Assembly (NCBI GenBank): GCA_022360075.1 | Contig: JAKSDN010000685.1 | Location: 1-5,971, forward strand | Length of the DNA stretch: 5,971 bases | Direction: 5' to 3' | DNA from: Kiloniellales bacterium | GTDB taxonomy: Bacteria; Pseudomonadota; Alphaproteobacteria; Kiloniellales; JAKSDN01 | In this document: piece after piece, positions 1-5,784 of the stretch | How the letters are laid out: each line of letters opens with the position of its first letter | Position numbering within the stretch: position 1 is the first letter of the stretch | Translations under genes and position numbers: made by a program | The notes under the pieces: model-generated | Databases searched by the model: none | What the model was told of the DNA's origin: nothing | What the model saw: only the letters and a program-made list of their open reading frames with translations

Positions 1-687
1 GGCGAAGGAGGCGTGGAACAGGGAGCCCTGGCCTTCGACCAGGTCCCAGTGGTCGTCCTCGTTGGCCGGGCTCAAGCCCTCGCTGGCGCCCGAAATAAAG
101 TCGGCCACCACCGCGTCGATGGAAACGCCGCTGCCGACGATCAGGATCCCGGTCTGGCCGGTGGCGCGGAAGTCGGCCTTCAGGCCGCGGGCGCGCATCT
201 CCTTCTCCAGGGCGAGCGAGGTGTACATCTTGCCGATCGAGCAGTCCGTGCCGACGGTGAGCAGGCGCTTGCCAGCCCGTCTCTTGCCGCTTGCGACCTC
301 GAAGGTCTGGGTGGGATGGCGCACGTCGAACAGGCTGCGGCCGTGGCGCTCGGCCGCGGCGGCCAGGCGCGGCACGTCACCCAGCCGGTTGTGCAGGCCC
401 GAGGCCAAGTCGAAGCCGAGTTCCAGGGCCCGTTCGAGCACGTCGGTCCAAGCGTCGGAGATTACACCGCCGCGGTTCGCCACCCCGATCACCAGAGTCT
501 TGGCACCGGCTTCGGCGGCGGCCTCGAGCGTCATCTCGGGCAAGCCGAGATCGGCCTGGCAGCCGGCCAGGCGGAGCTGGCCGATACAGACCTCCGGCCG
601 CCAATGGGCGACCCCTTGGGCTGTCTTGGCGGCGAGCTGGTCGGGCGCGTCGCCCAGAAACATGAGGTAGGGCGTCTTGATCGTCAT
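1..687 (-). CDS. dgcN: DUF1611 / DgcN-type D-glutamate N-acetyltransferase, C-terminus beyond the window
   Basis: I translated this from the minus strand. It begins at ATG 687 (MTIKTPYLMFLGDAPDQLAA) and stays open to position 1, giving 229 residues with no stop. Recognisable DUF1611 blocks, in order, are LGDAPDQLAAKTAQG (11-25), PEVCIGQLRLAGC (31-43), VIGVANRGG (66-74), a P-loop-like VGTDCSIGKM (145-154), FRATGQTGILI (173-183) and VEGQGSLFH (217-225). The family is usually about 330-350 residues, so roughly the last third is missing. Characterised DgcN enzymes transfer acetyl from acetyl-CoA to D-glutamate; the partner racemase DgcA then makes N-acetyl-L-glutamate. The enzyme is expected in the cytoplasm, as no signal peptide is visible. 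The start at 687 fits the family N-terminus, although the Shine-Dalgarno sequence is weak; the Met at residue 9 would cut conserved sequence. The gene is divergent from the GGT-like operon. Family call is firm; the exact acetyl-acceptor is inferred from the family. Confidence 0.88.
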   Translation of the reverse strand, partial: MTIKTPYLMFLGDAPDQLAAKTAQGVAHWRPEVCIGQLRLAGCQADLGLPEMTLEAAAEAGAKTLVIGVANRGGVISDAWTDVLERALELGFDLASGLHNRLGDVPRLAAAAERHGRSLFDVRHPTQTFEVASGKRRAGKRLLTVGTDCSIGKMYTSLALEKEMRARGLKADFRATGQTGILIVGSGVSIDAVVADFISGASEGLSPANEDDHWDLVEGQGSLFHASFA

Positions 688-756
688 GGCTTCACGAGTC
701 CCCAGTCCTTCAACCCGGATCCCTCCGATCGCCCGAACGACAGGAGGAAGCGCGGC

Positions 757-784
757 ATGTTAGAGGCTTTTGCGCCGCGGTAAA
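757..784 (-). promoter_or_regulatory. Weak candidate promoter for the DUF1611/dgcN gene
   Basis: Read on the minus strand, TTTACC (784-779) and TAACAT (762-757) are separated by 16 bases. Each matches four of six positions of the sigma70 -35 and -10 consensus. The implied leader to ATG 687 would be about 60 bases. The inverted repeat GGCTTT (765-770) / AAAGCC (782-787) lies over this spacer and could be an operator. The match is poor enough to arise by chance in a 200-base intergenic region. Confidence 0.22.
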
Positions 785-819
785 GCCGCTCCCGACGAGT
801 CCGCGCCCAGGCCGCTGGG

Positions 820-850
820 CCCGGGCGGCTTTGCCCGAAGGGCCGCCGGG
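820..850. promoter_or_regulatory. GC-rich inverted repeat enclosing the -35 of the operon promoter
   Basis: CCCGGGCGGC (820-829) pairs with GCCGCCGGG (842-850) through nine base pairs, with one bulged G on the left arm and a 12-base loop. It is not followed by a T-run, so it is unlikely to be an intrinsic terminator. The proposed -35 of the rightward operon lies in the loop, which makes an operator or other regulatory site possible. GC-rich palindromes are common in such genomes, so function is inferred. Confidence 0.35.
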
Positions 851-858
851 TCTATAGT
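831..858 (+). promoter_or_regulatory. Predicted sigma70-type promoter of the GGT-like/SDR/MATE operon
   Basis: TTGCCC (831-836) and TATAGT (853-858) are separated by 16 bases. Both look like usual alphaproteobacterial -35 and -10 elements, and they sit 35 bases before the ATG at 894. A transcript starting near 866 would have a leader of under 30 bases. The only Shine-Dalgarno-like sequence is a weak AGCAGG (882-887). No comparable promoter is obvious before the two downstream genes, so this one probably serves all three. Confidence 0.55.
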
Positions 859-893
859 TCGCGGCCAAACTCCCGCCAAGCAGCAGGCATTCC

Positions 894-2681
894 ATGTTCA
901 CGACACGCCCCGAGATCAAAGGCACCTTCGGTGTCGTCGCTTCGACCCACTGGCTGGCCTCTGCGGCCGGCATGGCCGTGCTGGAGGCCGGCGGCAACGC
1001 CTTCGACGCCGCCGTGGCCACGGGTTTCGCACTGCAGGTGGTCGAGCCTCATCTGAACGGTCCCGGCGGCGACCTGCCGATCATCCTGTCACGAGCCCGG
1101 CGCAACGGCGGCGGTGGCGTCGAGGTGATCTGCGGCCAGGGCGTCGCACCGGCCGGTGCGACCATCGCGCACTACCGCGGCCTCGGCCTGGATCTGGTAC
1201 CGGGCAGCGGCCTGCTGGCCACGGTCGTGCCCGGCTCGTTCGACGCCTGGATGCTGATGCTGCGCGACTACGGCACCCTGCGGCCGCGCGACGTGCTGGG
1301 CCACGCAATCGACTACGCCCAAAACGGCTACGCGCTGGTGCCGGGCATCGCCGCCAAGATCGCCGAGGTCCAGGCCCTGTTCCGCGACGAATGGCCGAGC
1401 TCGGCCGCGCTCTACCTGCCGGGCGGCGCGCTGCCCAAGGCGGGCAGTCTGTTCCGCAACGCCACTCTGGCCGCCACCTATCAGCGCTTGCTCGCCGAGG
1501 CCGAAGCCGCCGGCGGCGACCGCGAGGCGCAGATCGAGGCCATGCGCAAGGCCTGGTACCGCGGCTTCGTCGCCGAGACGATCGAGCGCTTCTGCCGCGA
1601 CAACGAGCTGATGGACACCTCCGGCGAGCGCCACAGCGGCGTGCTGACCGCCGACGACATGGCGAACTGGCAGGCCAGCAAGGAGGCCCCGGCGACCTTC
1701 GACTACCACGGCTACCGGGTCTGCAAGGGCGGCGTCTGGAGCCAGGGGCCGGTCTTCCTGCAGCAGCTCGCGTTGCTCGCCGGCTTCGACATCGCCGCCA
1801 TGGACCCCCTCGGACCGGACTTCGTCCACACGGTCACGGAATGCGCCAAGCTCGCCTTCGCCGACCGCGAGGCCTACTACGGCGATCCCAACTTCGTCGA
1901 GGTGCCGCTGGAGACCCTGCTCTCTGCCGACTACAACGCGGCGCGGCGCAAGCTGGTCGCCGAGAGCGCCTCGCACGCGCTGCGCCCCGGCGAGATCGAA
2001 GGCTTCGACAGCGGCCTCGACCACGTGCCGGACCCGGACCAGGTCGGCGCCGATGCCTTCGGCGGCGGCGAGCCGACCGTTCAAATTGGCGGCCAGGCGG
2101 GCGATACCTGCCATCTCGACGTCATCGACCGCGAGGGCAACATGGTCTCGGCCACGCCCTCGGGCGGCTGGCTGCAAAGCTCGCCGGTGATCCCGGAGCT
2201 CGGCTTCTGCCTTAACTCGCGCGCCCAGATGTTCTGGCTCGAGGAAGGCCTGCCGGCCAGCCTGGAGCCCGGCAAGCGGCCGCGCACGACGCTCTCGGTC
2301 AACCTGGTGCTGAACGAGGACGAAGAGCCGCAGATGGTCTTCGGCACCCCGGGCGGCGACTACCAGGACCAGTGGAGCCTGACCTTCTTCCTGCGCCACG
2401 TCCACCACGGCCTCAACCTGCAGGCGGCGATCGACGCGCCGAGCTTCCAGACCGACCACATGCCCTCCTCCTTCTGGCCGCGCGCCGCCGACCTGGGCTC
2501 GCTCTCGGTCGAGGCGCGCCTGCCCGAGGCCACGAAGAAAGACCTCGCCGAGCGCGGCCACCGGGTGAGCGAGGTCGACGGCTGGTCGCTCGGCCGGCTG
2601 TCCGCCGCCAAGCGCGAGGACGGCATGCTGAAGGCCGCCGCCAACCCGCGCTTCATGCAGGGCTACGCCATCGGCCGCTGA
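894..2681 (+). CDS. Gamma-glutamyltransferase-family Ntn hydrolase, non-canonical (GGT-like acylase)
   Basis: The 595-residue product matches the GGT family along its length. It has an N-terminal VVASTHWLASAAGMAVLEAGGNAFDAAVA-type block (about 14-43), NGPGGDLP (55-62), KLAFADREAYYGDP in the middle, and a small-subunit start at GDT-CHLDVIDREGNMVSATPSGG. By family analogy Thr405 is the self-cleaving nucleophile, giving chains of about 404 and 191 residues, close to the usual split. PGKRPRTTLSVNLVL and FGTPGGDYQ follow; G487-G488 correspond to the oxyanion-hole glycines. The FRExAP motif, whose arginine binds the glutamyl alpha-carboxylate in canonical GGT, is CGQGVAP here (80-86). The substrate may therefore not be glutathione; GGT-like acylases often differ at this point. 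No signal peptide is apparent, so a cytoplasmic enzyme is likely, unlike periplasmic E. coli GGT. It is the first gene of the operon, 27 bases before the SDR gene. Confidence 0.88.
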   Translation: MFTTRPEIKGTFGVVASTHWLASAAGMAVLEAGGNAFDAAVATGFALQVVEPHLNGPGGDLPIILSRARRNGGGGVEVICGQGVAPAGATIAHYRGLGLDLVPGSGLLATVVPGSFDAWMLMLRDYGTLRPRDVLGHAIDYAQNGYALVPGIAAKIAEVQALFRDEWPSSAALYLPGGALPKAGSLFRNATLAATYQRLLAEAEAAGGDREAQIEAMRKAWYRGFVAETIERFCRDNELMDTSGERHSGVLTADDMANWQASKEAPATFDYHGYRVCKGGVWSQGPVFLQQLALLAGFDIAAMDPLGPDFVHTVTECAKLAFADREAYYGDPNFVEVPLETLLSADYNAARRKLVAESASHALRPGEIEGFDSGLDHVPDPDQVGADAFGGGEPTVQIGGQAGDTCHLDVIDREGNMVSATPSGGWLQSSPVIPELGFCLNSRAQMFWLEEGLPASLEPGKRPRTTLSVNLVLNEDEEPQMVFGTPGGDYQDQWSLTFFLRHVHHGLNLQAAIDAPSFQTDHMPSSFWPRAADLGSLSVEARLPEATKKDLAERGHRVSEVDGWSLGRLSAAKREDGMLKAAANPRFMQGYAIGR

Positions 2682-2708
2682 GCCTGTTTCGAGCGCGGCG
2701 CAGTCCCG

Positions 2709-3539
2709 ATGGGCGACGGGTCTGGCAGGACCGTCGTGATCACCGGTGGCACCGGCGGCCTCGGACGGGCGATGGCCCGGGGCCTGCTGACCGAGGGTCA
2801 CCGGGTCGCCCTGCTCGACCGCGACCGCGACGCCTTGGCGGCGAGCGAGACCGCGCTGCAGGACGCGGGCGGCGTGCTGCTGGCGGTTGCCGGCGACGTC
2901 TCACAGGAGGCCGACTGCGAAGGCGCCGTCGCGCGCATCGAGGCACGCTTCGGGCCGATCGAGGTCCTGATCAACAATGCCGGTATCGGGCCGAGCTCCA
3001 TCCGGCCCGATGCCGAGCTGAACCTGCCGAGCGTCGAGGAGCTGACGCCCGCGCTCTGGTCGCAATTCTTCGCCGTCAACCTGACCGGCGCCTTCCTCAT
3101 GCTGCGATCCGTCTTGCCGGGCATGCGCCGCGGGGGCTGGGGCCGGGTGATCAACAACACGACGAGCTTCTTCACCATGCTGCGGGTTCTGCCCTACGGC
3201 GCCACCAAGGCGGCCCTGGAATCGGCCTCGGCGGTCTGGGCCAAGGAGCTGGAGGGCAGCGGCGTGACGGTGAACGTGGTGGTGCCCGGCGGGCCCACCG
3301 ACACGGCCTTCATCGCCGAAGAGTCCGGGATCAAGCGCGAAGGCATGCTGCGCCCCGAGGTCATGGTCGGGGTGGTGCGTTGGCTGGTCTCCGATCAGGC
3401 CGATTCGGTCACGGGGCGGCGCTTCGTCGCGGCAAACTGGGACGACGGGCTGCCGGGACCGGAGGCCGCCGAGCGCTGCGGCGCGCCGATCGGCTGGCCG
3501 GAGCTCGCGGCGTCAACGGTGATCTGGCCGGATGACTGA
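2709..3539 (+). CDS. Short-chain dehydrogenase/reductase (SDR), classical type
   Basis: This 276-residue Rossmann-fold protein has the classical SDR order. The cofactor motif is TGGTGGLG (12-19). D37 ends strand beta-2, which usually favours NAD(H) over NADP(H). D63-V64 touch the adenine in the family, followed by NNAG (89-92) and N124. The catalytic set is S153, Y163 and K167 (YGATK). A PGGPTDT segment (193-199) follows the active site, and the last 35 or so residues form a Trp/Pro-rich tail beyond the usual core. The expected reaction is NAD-dependent oxidation or reduction of an alcohol/ketone pair; the substrate cannot be read from sequence. The Shine-Dalgarno sequence before ATG 2709 is weak, but the start lies just before the first beta-strand as expected. 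It is flanked by the GGT-like gene (27-base gap) and the MATE gene (8-base overlap), suggesting co-translation and a shared pathway. Confidence 0.87.
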   Translation: MGDGSGRTVVITGGTGGLGRAMARGLLTEGHRVALLDRDRDALAASETALQDAGGVLLAVAGDVSQEADCEGAVARIEARFGPIEVLINNAGIGPSSIRPDAELNLPSVEELTPALWSQFFAVNLTGAFLMLRSVLPGMRRGGWGRVINNTTSFFTMLRVLPYGATKAALESASAVWAKELEGSGVTVNVVVPGGPTDTAFIAEESGIKREGMLRPEVMVGVVRWLVSDQADSVTGRRFVAANWDDGLPGPEAAERCGAPIGWPELAASTVIWPDD

Positions 3540-4881
3540 AGCCCTGCCGGGCGCCGCCGCGGGTCGCTGGAACGCGCGGGTCTGGGCGCTGGCCGGCCCG
3601 ATCATCATCTCGAACCTCTCCACGCCCCTGCTCGGCGCCGTGGACACGGCGGTGATGGGCCATTTGCCGGACGCCGCCTACATCGGCGGGGTCGCGGTCG
3701 GCGCGCTGATCTTCAATTTCCTCTTTTGGGGCTTCGGCTTCCTGCGCATGGGTACGACCGGCTTCACGGCCCAGGCTTTCGGCGCCGGCGAGGCCGACGA
3801 GCTGCGCGCCGCGTTCGCCCGTCCACTGGCGATGGGTTTCCTGTTGGGCGCCCTGCTGATCGCGCTGCAGGTGCCGATCGCACTGGTCGCCATGCCCCTG
3901 ATCGACGCCAGCGCGCGGGTCGAGGCCCTGGCCCTCGCCTATTTCGAGATCCGCATCTGGAGCGCGCCGGCGGCGCTGATGAACTACGCCATGCTGGGCT
4001 GGCTGCTCGGCGTGCAGCGCGCCGGGGCGGTGCTGTTCCTGCAGGTGACGCTCAACAGCATCAACATCCTGCTCAGCCTGCTTTTCGTCCTCGGCCTCGG
4101 CTGGGGCATCGAAGGCGTGGCCGCGGCCAGCGTCATTGCCGAGATCTGCGCGGCGGTGCTCGGCCTGGGGATCGTCGGGCGCGTGCTGCGCGGCGCGGGC
4201 GGTGCCTGGGACTGGGACCGGGTTCTGAAGCGCGAACGGCTGGTCGCCTTGTTCCGCGCCAACCTGGACATCCTGATCCGCACCCTTTGCCTGATCTTCG
4301 CCTTCGCCTACCTGACCGCCCAGAGCGCGGCCATGGGCGACGTGGTGCTCGCCGGCAACGCGGTCCTTTTGCAGCTCCAGAGCTTCACGGCCCACGGGCT
4401 AGACGGCTTCGCCCATGCCGCGGAGATCCTGGCCGGCAGCGCCTACGGCGCCCGCGACCGCAGTGCCTTCCGGCGCGCCGTGGCGGTCTCCGGCGCCTGG
4501 GCGCTCGCTACCTCGGCGCTGATCGCAGCCATCTATCTGCTGGGCGGCCAGGCCATCATCGCGCTCTTCACCGATATCGAGGCGGTGCGCGCCTCGGCCG
4601 AGGCCTATCTGCCGTGGCTCATCGTCGCGCCCTTGATCTCGATCTGGGGATATCAGCTCGACGGGATCTTCATCGGCACGACCCGGACGGCCGAGATGCG
4701 CAACGCCATGCTCGCCTCGCTCGCGATCTATCTCGTGGCTTGTTGGCTGCTGATCCCGGCCATGGGCAATCACGGCCTCTGGCTCGCCTTCACGATCCTA
4801 TCGGTGGCGCGGGCGCTCAGCCTGGCGCTGTTCTATCCGCGCATCGAGCGGGCCCTGATGCCCAGCGTTCCAACCGGCTGA
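3532..4881 (+). CDS. MATE-family efflux transporter, DinF-like
   Basis: The 449-residue protein is strongly hydrophobic, with about 12 predicted membrane segments arranged as two halves, the usual MATE size and fold. Family marks include an N-terminal helix with PIIISNLSTPLLGAVDTAVMG (D38 in the first helix), the LRMGTTGFTAQAFGAG block (71-86) with R72, and in the second half GLDGFAHAAEILAGSAYGA (289-307) with D291, typical of the DinF branch. It should sit in the inner membrane and export organic compounds by H+ or Na+ antiport; the cargo is unknown. The ATG lies inside the SDR stop region (ATGACTGA), an overlap that suggests translational coupling, which fits the weak Shine-Dalgarno sequence. 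Being in the same operon as two enzymes, it may export their product or a toxic substrate. It ends 11 bases before the convergent gene's stop. Confidence 0.9.
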   Translation: MTEALPGAAAGRWNARVWALAGPIIISNLSTPLLGAVDTAVMGHLPDAAYIGGVAVGALIFNFLFWGFGFLRMGTTGFTAQAFGAGEADELRAAFARPLAMGFLLGALLIALQVPIALVAMPLIDASARVEALALAYFEIRIWSAPAALMNYAMLGWLLGVQRAGAVLFLQVTLNSINILLSLLFVLGLGWGIEGVAAASVIAEICAAVLGLGIVGRVLRGAGGAWDWDRVLKRERLVALFRANLDILIRTLCLIFAFAYLTAQSAAMGDVVLAGNAVLLQLQSFTAHGLDGFAHAAEILAGSAYGARDRSAFRRAVAVSGAWALATSALIAAIYLLGGQAIIALFTDIEAVRASAEAYLPWLIVAPLISIWGYQLDGIFIGTTRTAEMRNAMLASLAIYLVACWLLIPAMGNHGLWLAFTILSVARALSLALFYPRIERALMPSVPTG

Positions 4882-4885
4882 GGCT

Positions 4886-4901
4886 GCCGCCGTCAGGCGG
4901 C
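4886..4901. terminator. Weak shared hairpin between convergent genes
   Basis: GCCGCC (4886-4891) and GGCGGC (4896-4901) form a perfect six-pair stem around the loop GTCA. It starts five bases after the MATE stop, and its loop contains the stop codon of the minus-strand gene (4893-4895). On the plus strand it is followed only by GATTTCG, and on the minus strand by AGCCTC, so neither side has a proper T-run. It may act as a poor bidirectional terminator or simply stabilise 3' ends. Confidence 0.4.
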
Positions 4902-5381
4902 GATTTCGAGCACGTCGGCGAGCGTGCGCGAGGGCTCGATGGCGAGGCCGCTGAACATCATGGTCGCCGCGTCGATCGAATCGGTCCAGCCGTGCATGAC
5001 CGAAAGGCGGGCCCGCCGGATCGGCGGTCCCTGGTGTGAATCGGCGAGCGCGGAGAGCAGCTTCTCGGCGATCGTCGATGCCATCGCGGCGTCGCCGGCC
5101 GGTCCCGGCGCGCGCGGACCCACGGCGAGCACCAGGACGGCGCCGTCGGGGGCCACGTCGACGATCAGGCTGGGATCGTCGATCGCCTCCGCGATTCGCA
5201 GGCTGCGCAACCGGCCGCAAGGAAGCCACAGGCGGCACAGGCTGACACGCACGCGCAATCCGGCAAGGCGTTGCAAGGCAAGGCCGACCGCATTGGACGA
5301 AGAGAATACCGGCCGGACCTGGGGGAGGTCCAGCCGGCTAAGGGGGAGGTCGGGAAGACAACTGCCCTGAGAGGTCTGCAC
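4893..5381 (-). CDS. Hypothetical protein, 162 residues, GTG start
   Basis: I do not recognise this protein. The GTG at 5381 is chosen because GGAGG (minus strand, 5393-5389) sits seven bases upstream, the best ribosome site in the window; an in-frame extension to 5597 would translate that site as protein. Third codon positions are strongly GC-rich, especially after residue 60, which supports real coding. The N-terminal 30 residues are Pro/Leu/Ser-rich and probably flexible. The rest looks soluble and mixed alpha/beta: strands around LRVRVSLCRLWL (42-53), SLIVDVAPDG (71-80) and AVLVLAVGP (81-89), then a helix near residues 97-114 and RRARLSVMHGW (122-132). The order GDAAM...IAEKLLSAL...ARLSV faintly resembles part of a GGDEF/cyclase-like fold, but no GGDEF motif exists, so I do not call it one. 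There are no membrane segments or signal peptide. It is convergent with the MATE gene and monocistronic within the window. Confidence 0.7.
   Translation of the reverse strand: MQTSQGSCLPDLPLSRLDLPQVRPVFSSSNAVGLALQRLAGLRVRVSLCRLWLPCGRLRSLRIAEAIDDPSLIVDVAPDGAVLVLAVGPRAPGPAGDAAMASTIAEKLLSALADSHQGPPIRRARLSVMHGWTDSIDAATMMFSGLAIEPSRTLADVLEIAA
5309..5337 (-). promoter_or_regulatory. Stable mRNA hairpin inside the 5' coding region of the hypothetical gene
   Basis: In the minus-strand transcript CCGGC-U-GGACCU, loop CCCCC, AGGUCC-G-GCCGG can form twelve consecutive pairs including one U-G wobble. On the plus strand that wobble becomes an A-C mismatch, so the structure is better on the sense RNA. It covers nucleotides 45-73 of the coding sequence (about residues 15-25). 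Its left arm and loop contain ACCUCC, the complement of the upstream Shine-Dalgarno GGAGGU. A role in translation control or ribosome pausing is inference. Confidence 0.45.
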
Positions 5382-5387
5382 TTTGAA

Positions 5388-5396
5388 ACCTCCTTT
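5388..5396 (-). promoter_or_regulatory. Consensus Shine-Dalgarno sequence (AAAGGAGGT) deciding the GTG start
   Basis: On the minus strand AAAGGAGGT runs from 5396 to 5388, and the GGAGG core is separated from GTG (5381-5379) by seven bases, which is ideal. The other four genes in the window have weak or no such site. This is the main evidence for the GTG start of the hypothetical gene. Confidence 0.8.
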
Positions 5397-5415
5397 CGTA
5401 CACGCCGACTTCGGC

Positions 5416-5428
5416 CTTGCTACGCAAG
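5416..5428. repeat. Short inverted repeat in the leader of the hypothetical gene
   Basis: CTTGC-TAC-GCAAG is a perfect five-pair inverted repeat with a three-base spacer, about 20 bases upstream of the Shine-Dalgarno sequence. It could be an operator half-site pair or a small leader hairpin. It is short enough to be chance. Confidence 0.25.
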
Positions 5429-5548
5429 TAACGCCTTGTTGTCGGCGGGTCCGTGGGTACATCGCCCTCCCGCCGGAGATGTGAGACCAGGCTAGTCGCA
5501 AGGGCTCGAGCCGTGGTGCGTCAAAGTTGTGACCGGTCTGAGCCAGCA

Positions 5549-5576
5549 ATGGTAAATCGTTGGGATTGTTAACAAA
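5549..5576. promoter_or_regulatory. AT-rich tract with TTGTTAACAA palindrome, possible regulator site
   Basis: This is the only clearly AT-rich stretch in the window: on the plus strand AATGGTAAATCG followed by the perfect ten-base palindrome TTGTTAACAA (5566-5575). On the minus strand it reads GTTAAC...TTTACCAT. Such TTAAC/TTTACCAT elements resemble alphaproteobacterial CtrA half-sites, but the TTAA-N7-TTAA spacing is not met. It lies about 170 bases upstream of the hypothetical gene and could drive it or a transcript to the right. No clean -35/-10 pair was found; a TTGACG (minus, 5524-5519) has no good partner. Confidence 0.3.
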
Positions 5577-5628
5577 CTGTGAAGGCGAAGCGGCCATCGG
5601 GTGTCAGCAGGCGGTCACGGAGGAGGTT

Positions 5629-5725
5629 CCCCGCATCGGGGCTGCCAGGCCCCAATAGGCGGTTCTACCGGAAGGGCCCAACTCAATTTGAAGGCTCGGA
5701 TAAGGCCGGAGTTGAGCGGTTATCC
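5629..5725 (+). other. Run of overlapping, mutually exclusive stem-loops; candidate structured RNA
   Basis: Five inverted repeats follow one another. P1 is CCCCG-CAT-CGGGG (5629-5641). P2 is GGGGC (5638-5642) with GCCCC (5649-5653). P3 is GGCCC (5648-5652) with GGGCC (5674-5678), enclosing the mini-hairpin CGGT-TCT-ACCG (5660-5670). P4 is CAACTC (5679-5684) with GAGTTG (5709-5714). P5 is GGATAA (5698-5703) with TTATCC (5720-5725). P1 and P2 share bases, as do P2 and P3 and the P4 and P5 spans, so alternative folds are possible. I checked for tRNA, SRP RNA and tmRNA signatures and found none. The strand is a guess. Confidence 0.3.
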
Positions 5726-5756
5726 ATCAAGTCCGAAGGCTTGCTTTGTTTCTTTG

Positions 5757-5771
5757 GTCCGCTTTGCGGAC
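5757..5771. repeat. Perfect hairpin GTCCGC-TTT-GCGGAC
   Basis: Six perfect pairs close a three-base TTT loop. No T-run follows on either strand, so it is not a standard terminator. It is one unit of the inverted-repeat chain in this gene-free region. Confidence 0.4.
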
Positions 5772-5784
5772 GCCCCCATCCCGC

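Noticed and set aside
13..783. 256-residue open frame on the plus strand
   Set aside because: It is antisense to the DUF1611 gene, whose translation matches a known family throughout; the plus-strand product has no family features.
770..2215. 481-residue Arg-rich plus-strand open frame
   Set aside because: It overlaps the GGT-like gene out of frame and gives an Arg/Gly/Ala-rich sequence typical of shadow frames in GC-rich DNA.
1089..2801. 570-residue open frame on the minus strand opposite the GGT-like and SDR genes
   Set aside because: It lies antisense to two well-supported genes, has no recognisable motif and is explained by GC-biased third positions keeping the opposite frame open.
3409..4395. 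328-residue minus-strand open frame opposite the MATE gene
   Set aside because: The product is Gln/Glu/His/Arg-rich without domains, the usual mirror image of a hydrophobic membrane-protein gene.
5549..5576. Firm CtrA-binding site call
   Set aside because: TTAAC and TTTACCAT half-site-like strings are present, but the TTAA-N7-TTAA spacing is not, so it is kept only as a low-confidence AT-rich regulatory tract.
5382..5597. N-terminal extension of the hypothetical gene to 5597
   Set aside because: It would translate the consensus Shine-Dalgarno site and an AT-rich regulatory-looking tract; codon use there is unlike the gene body.
5625..5672. tRNA-like GGTTC sequences and SRP-RNA-like CCGGAAGG
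   Set aside because: No cloverleaf or acceptor stem can be drawn around GGTTC, and the conserved SRP core (GGTCAGGTCCGGAAGGAAGCAGCC type) is absent beyond the short CCGGAAGG match.
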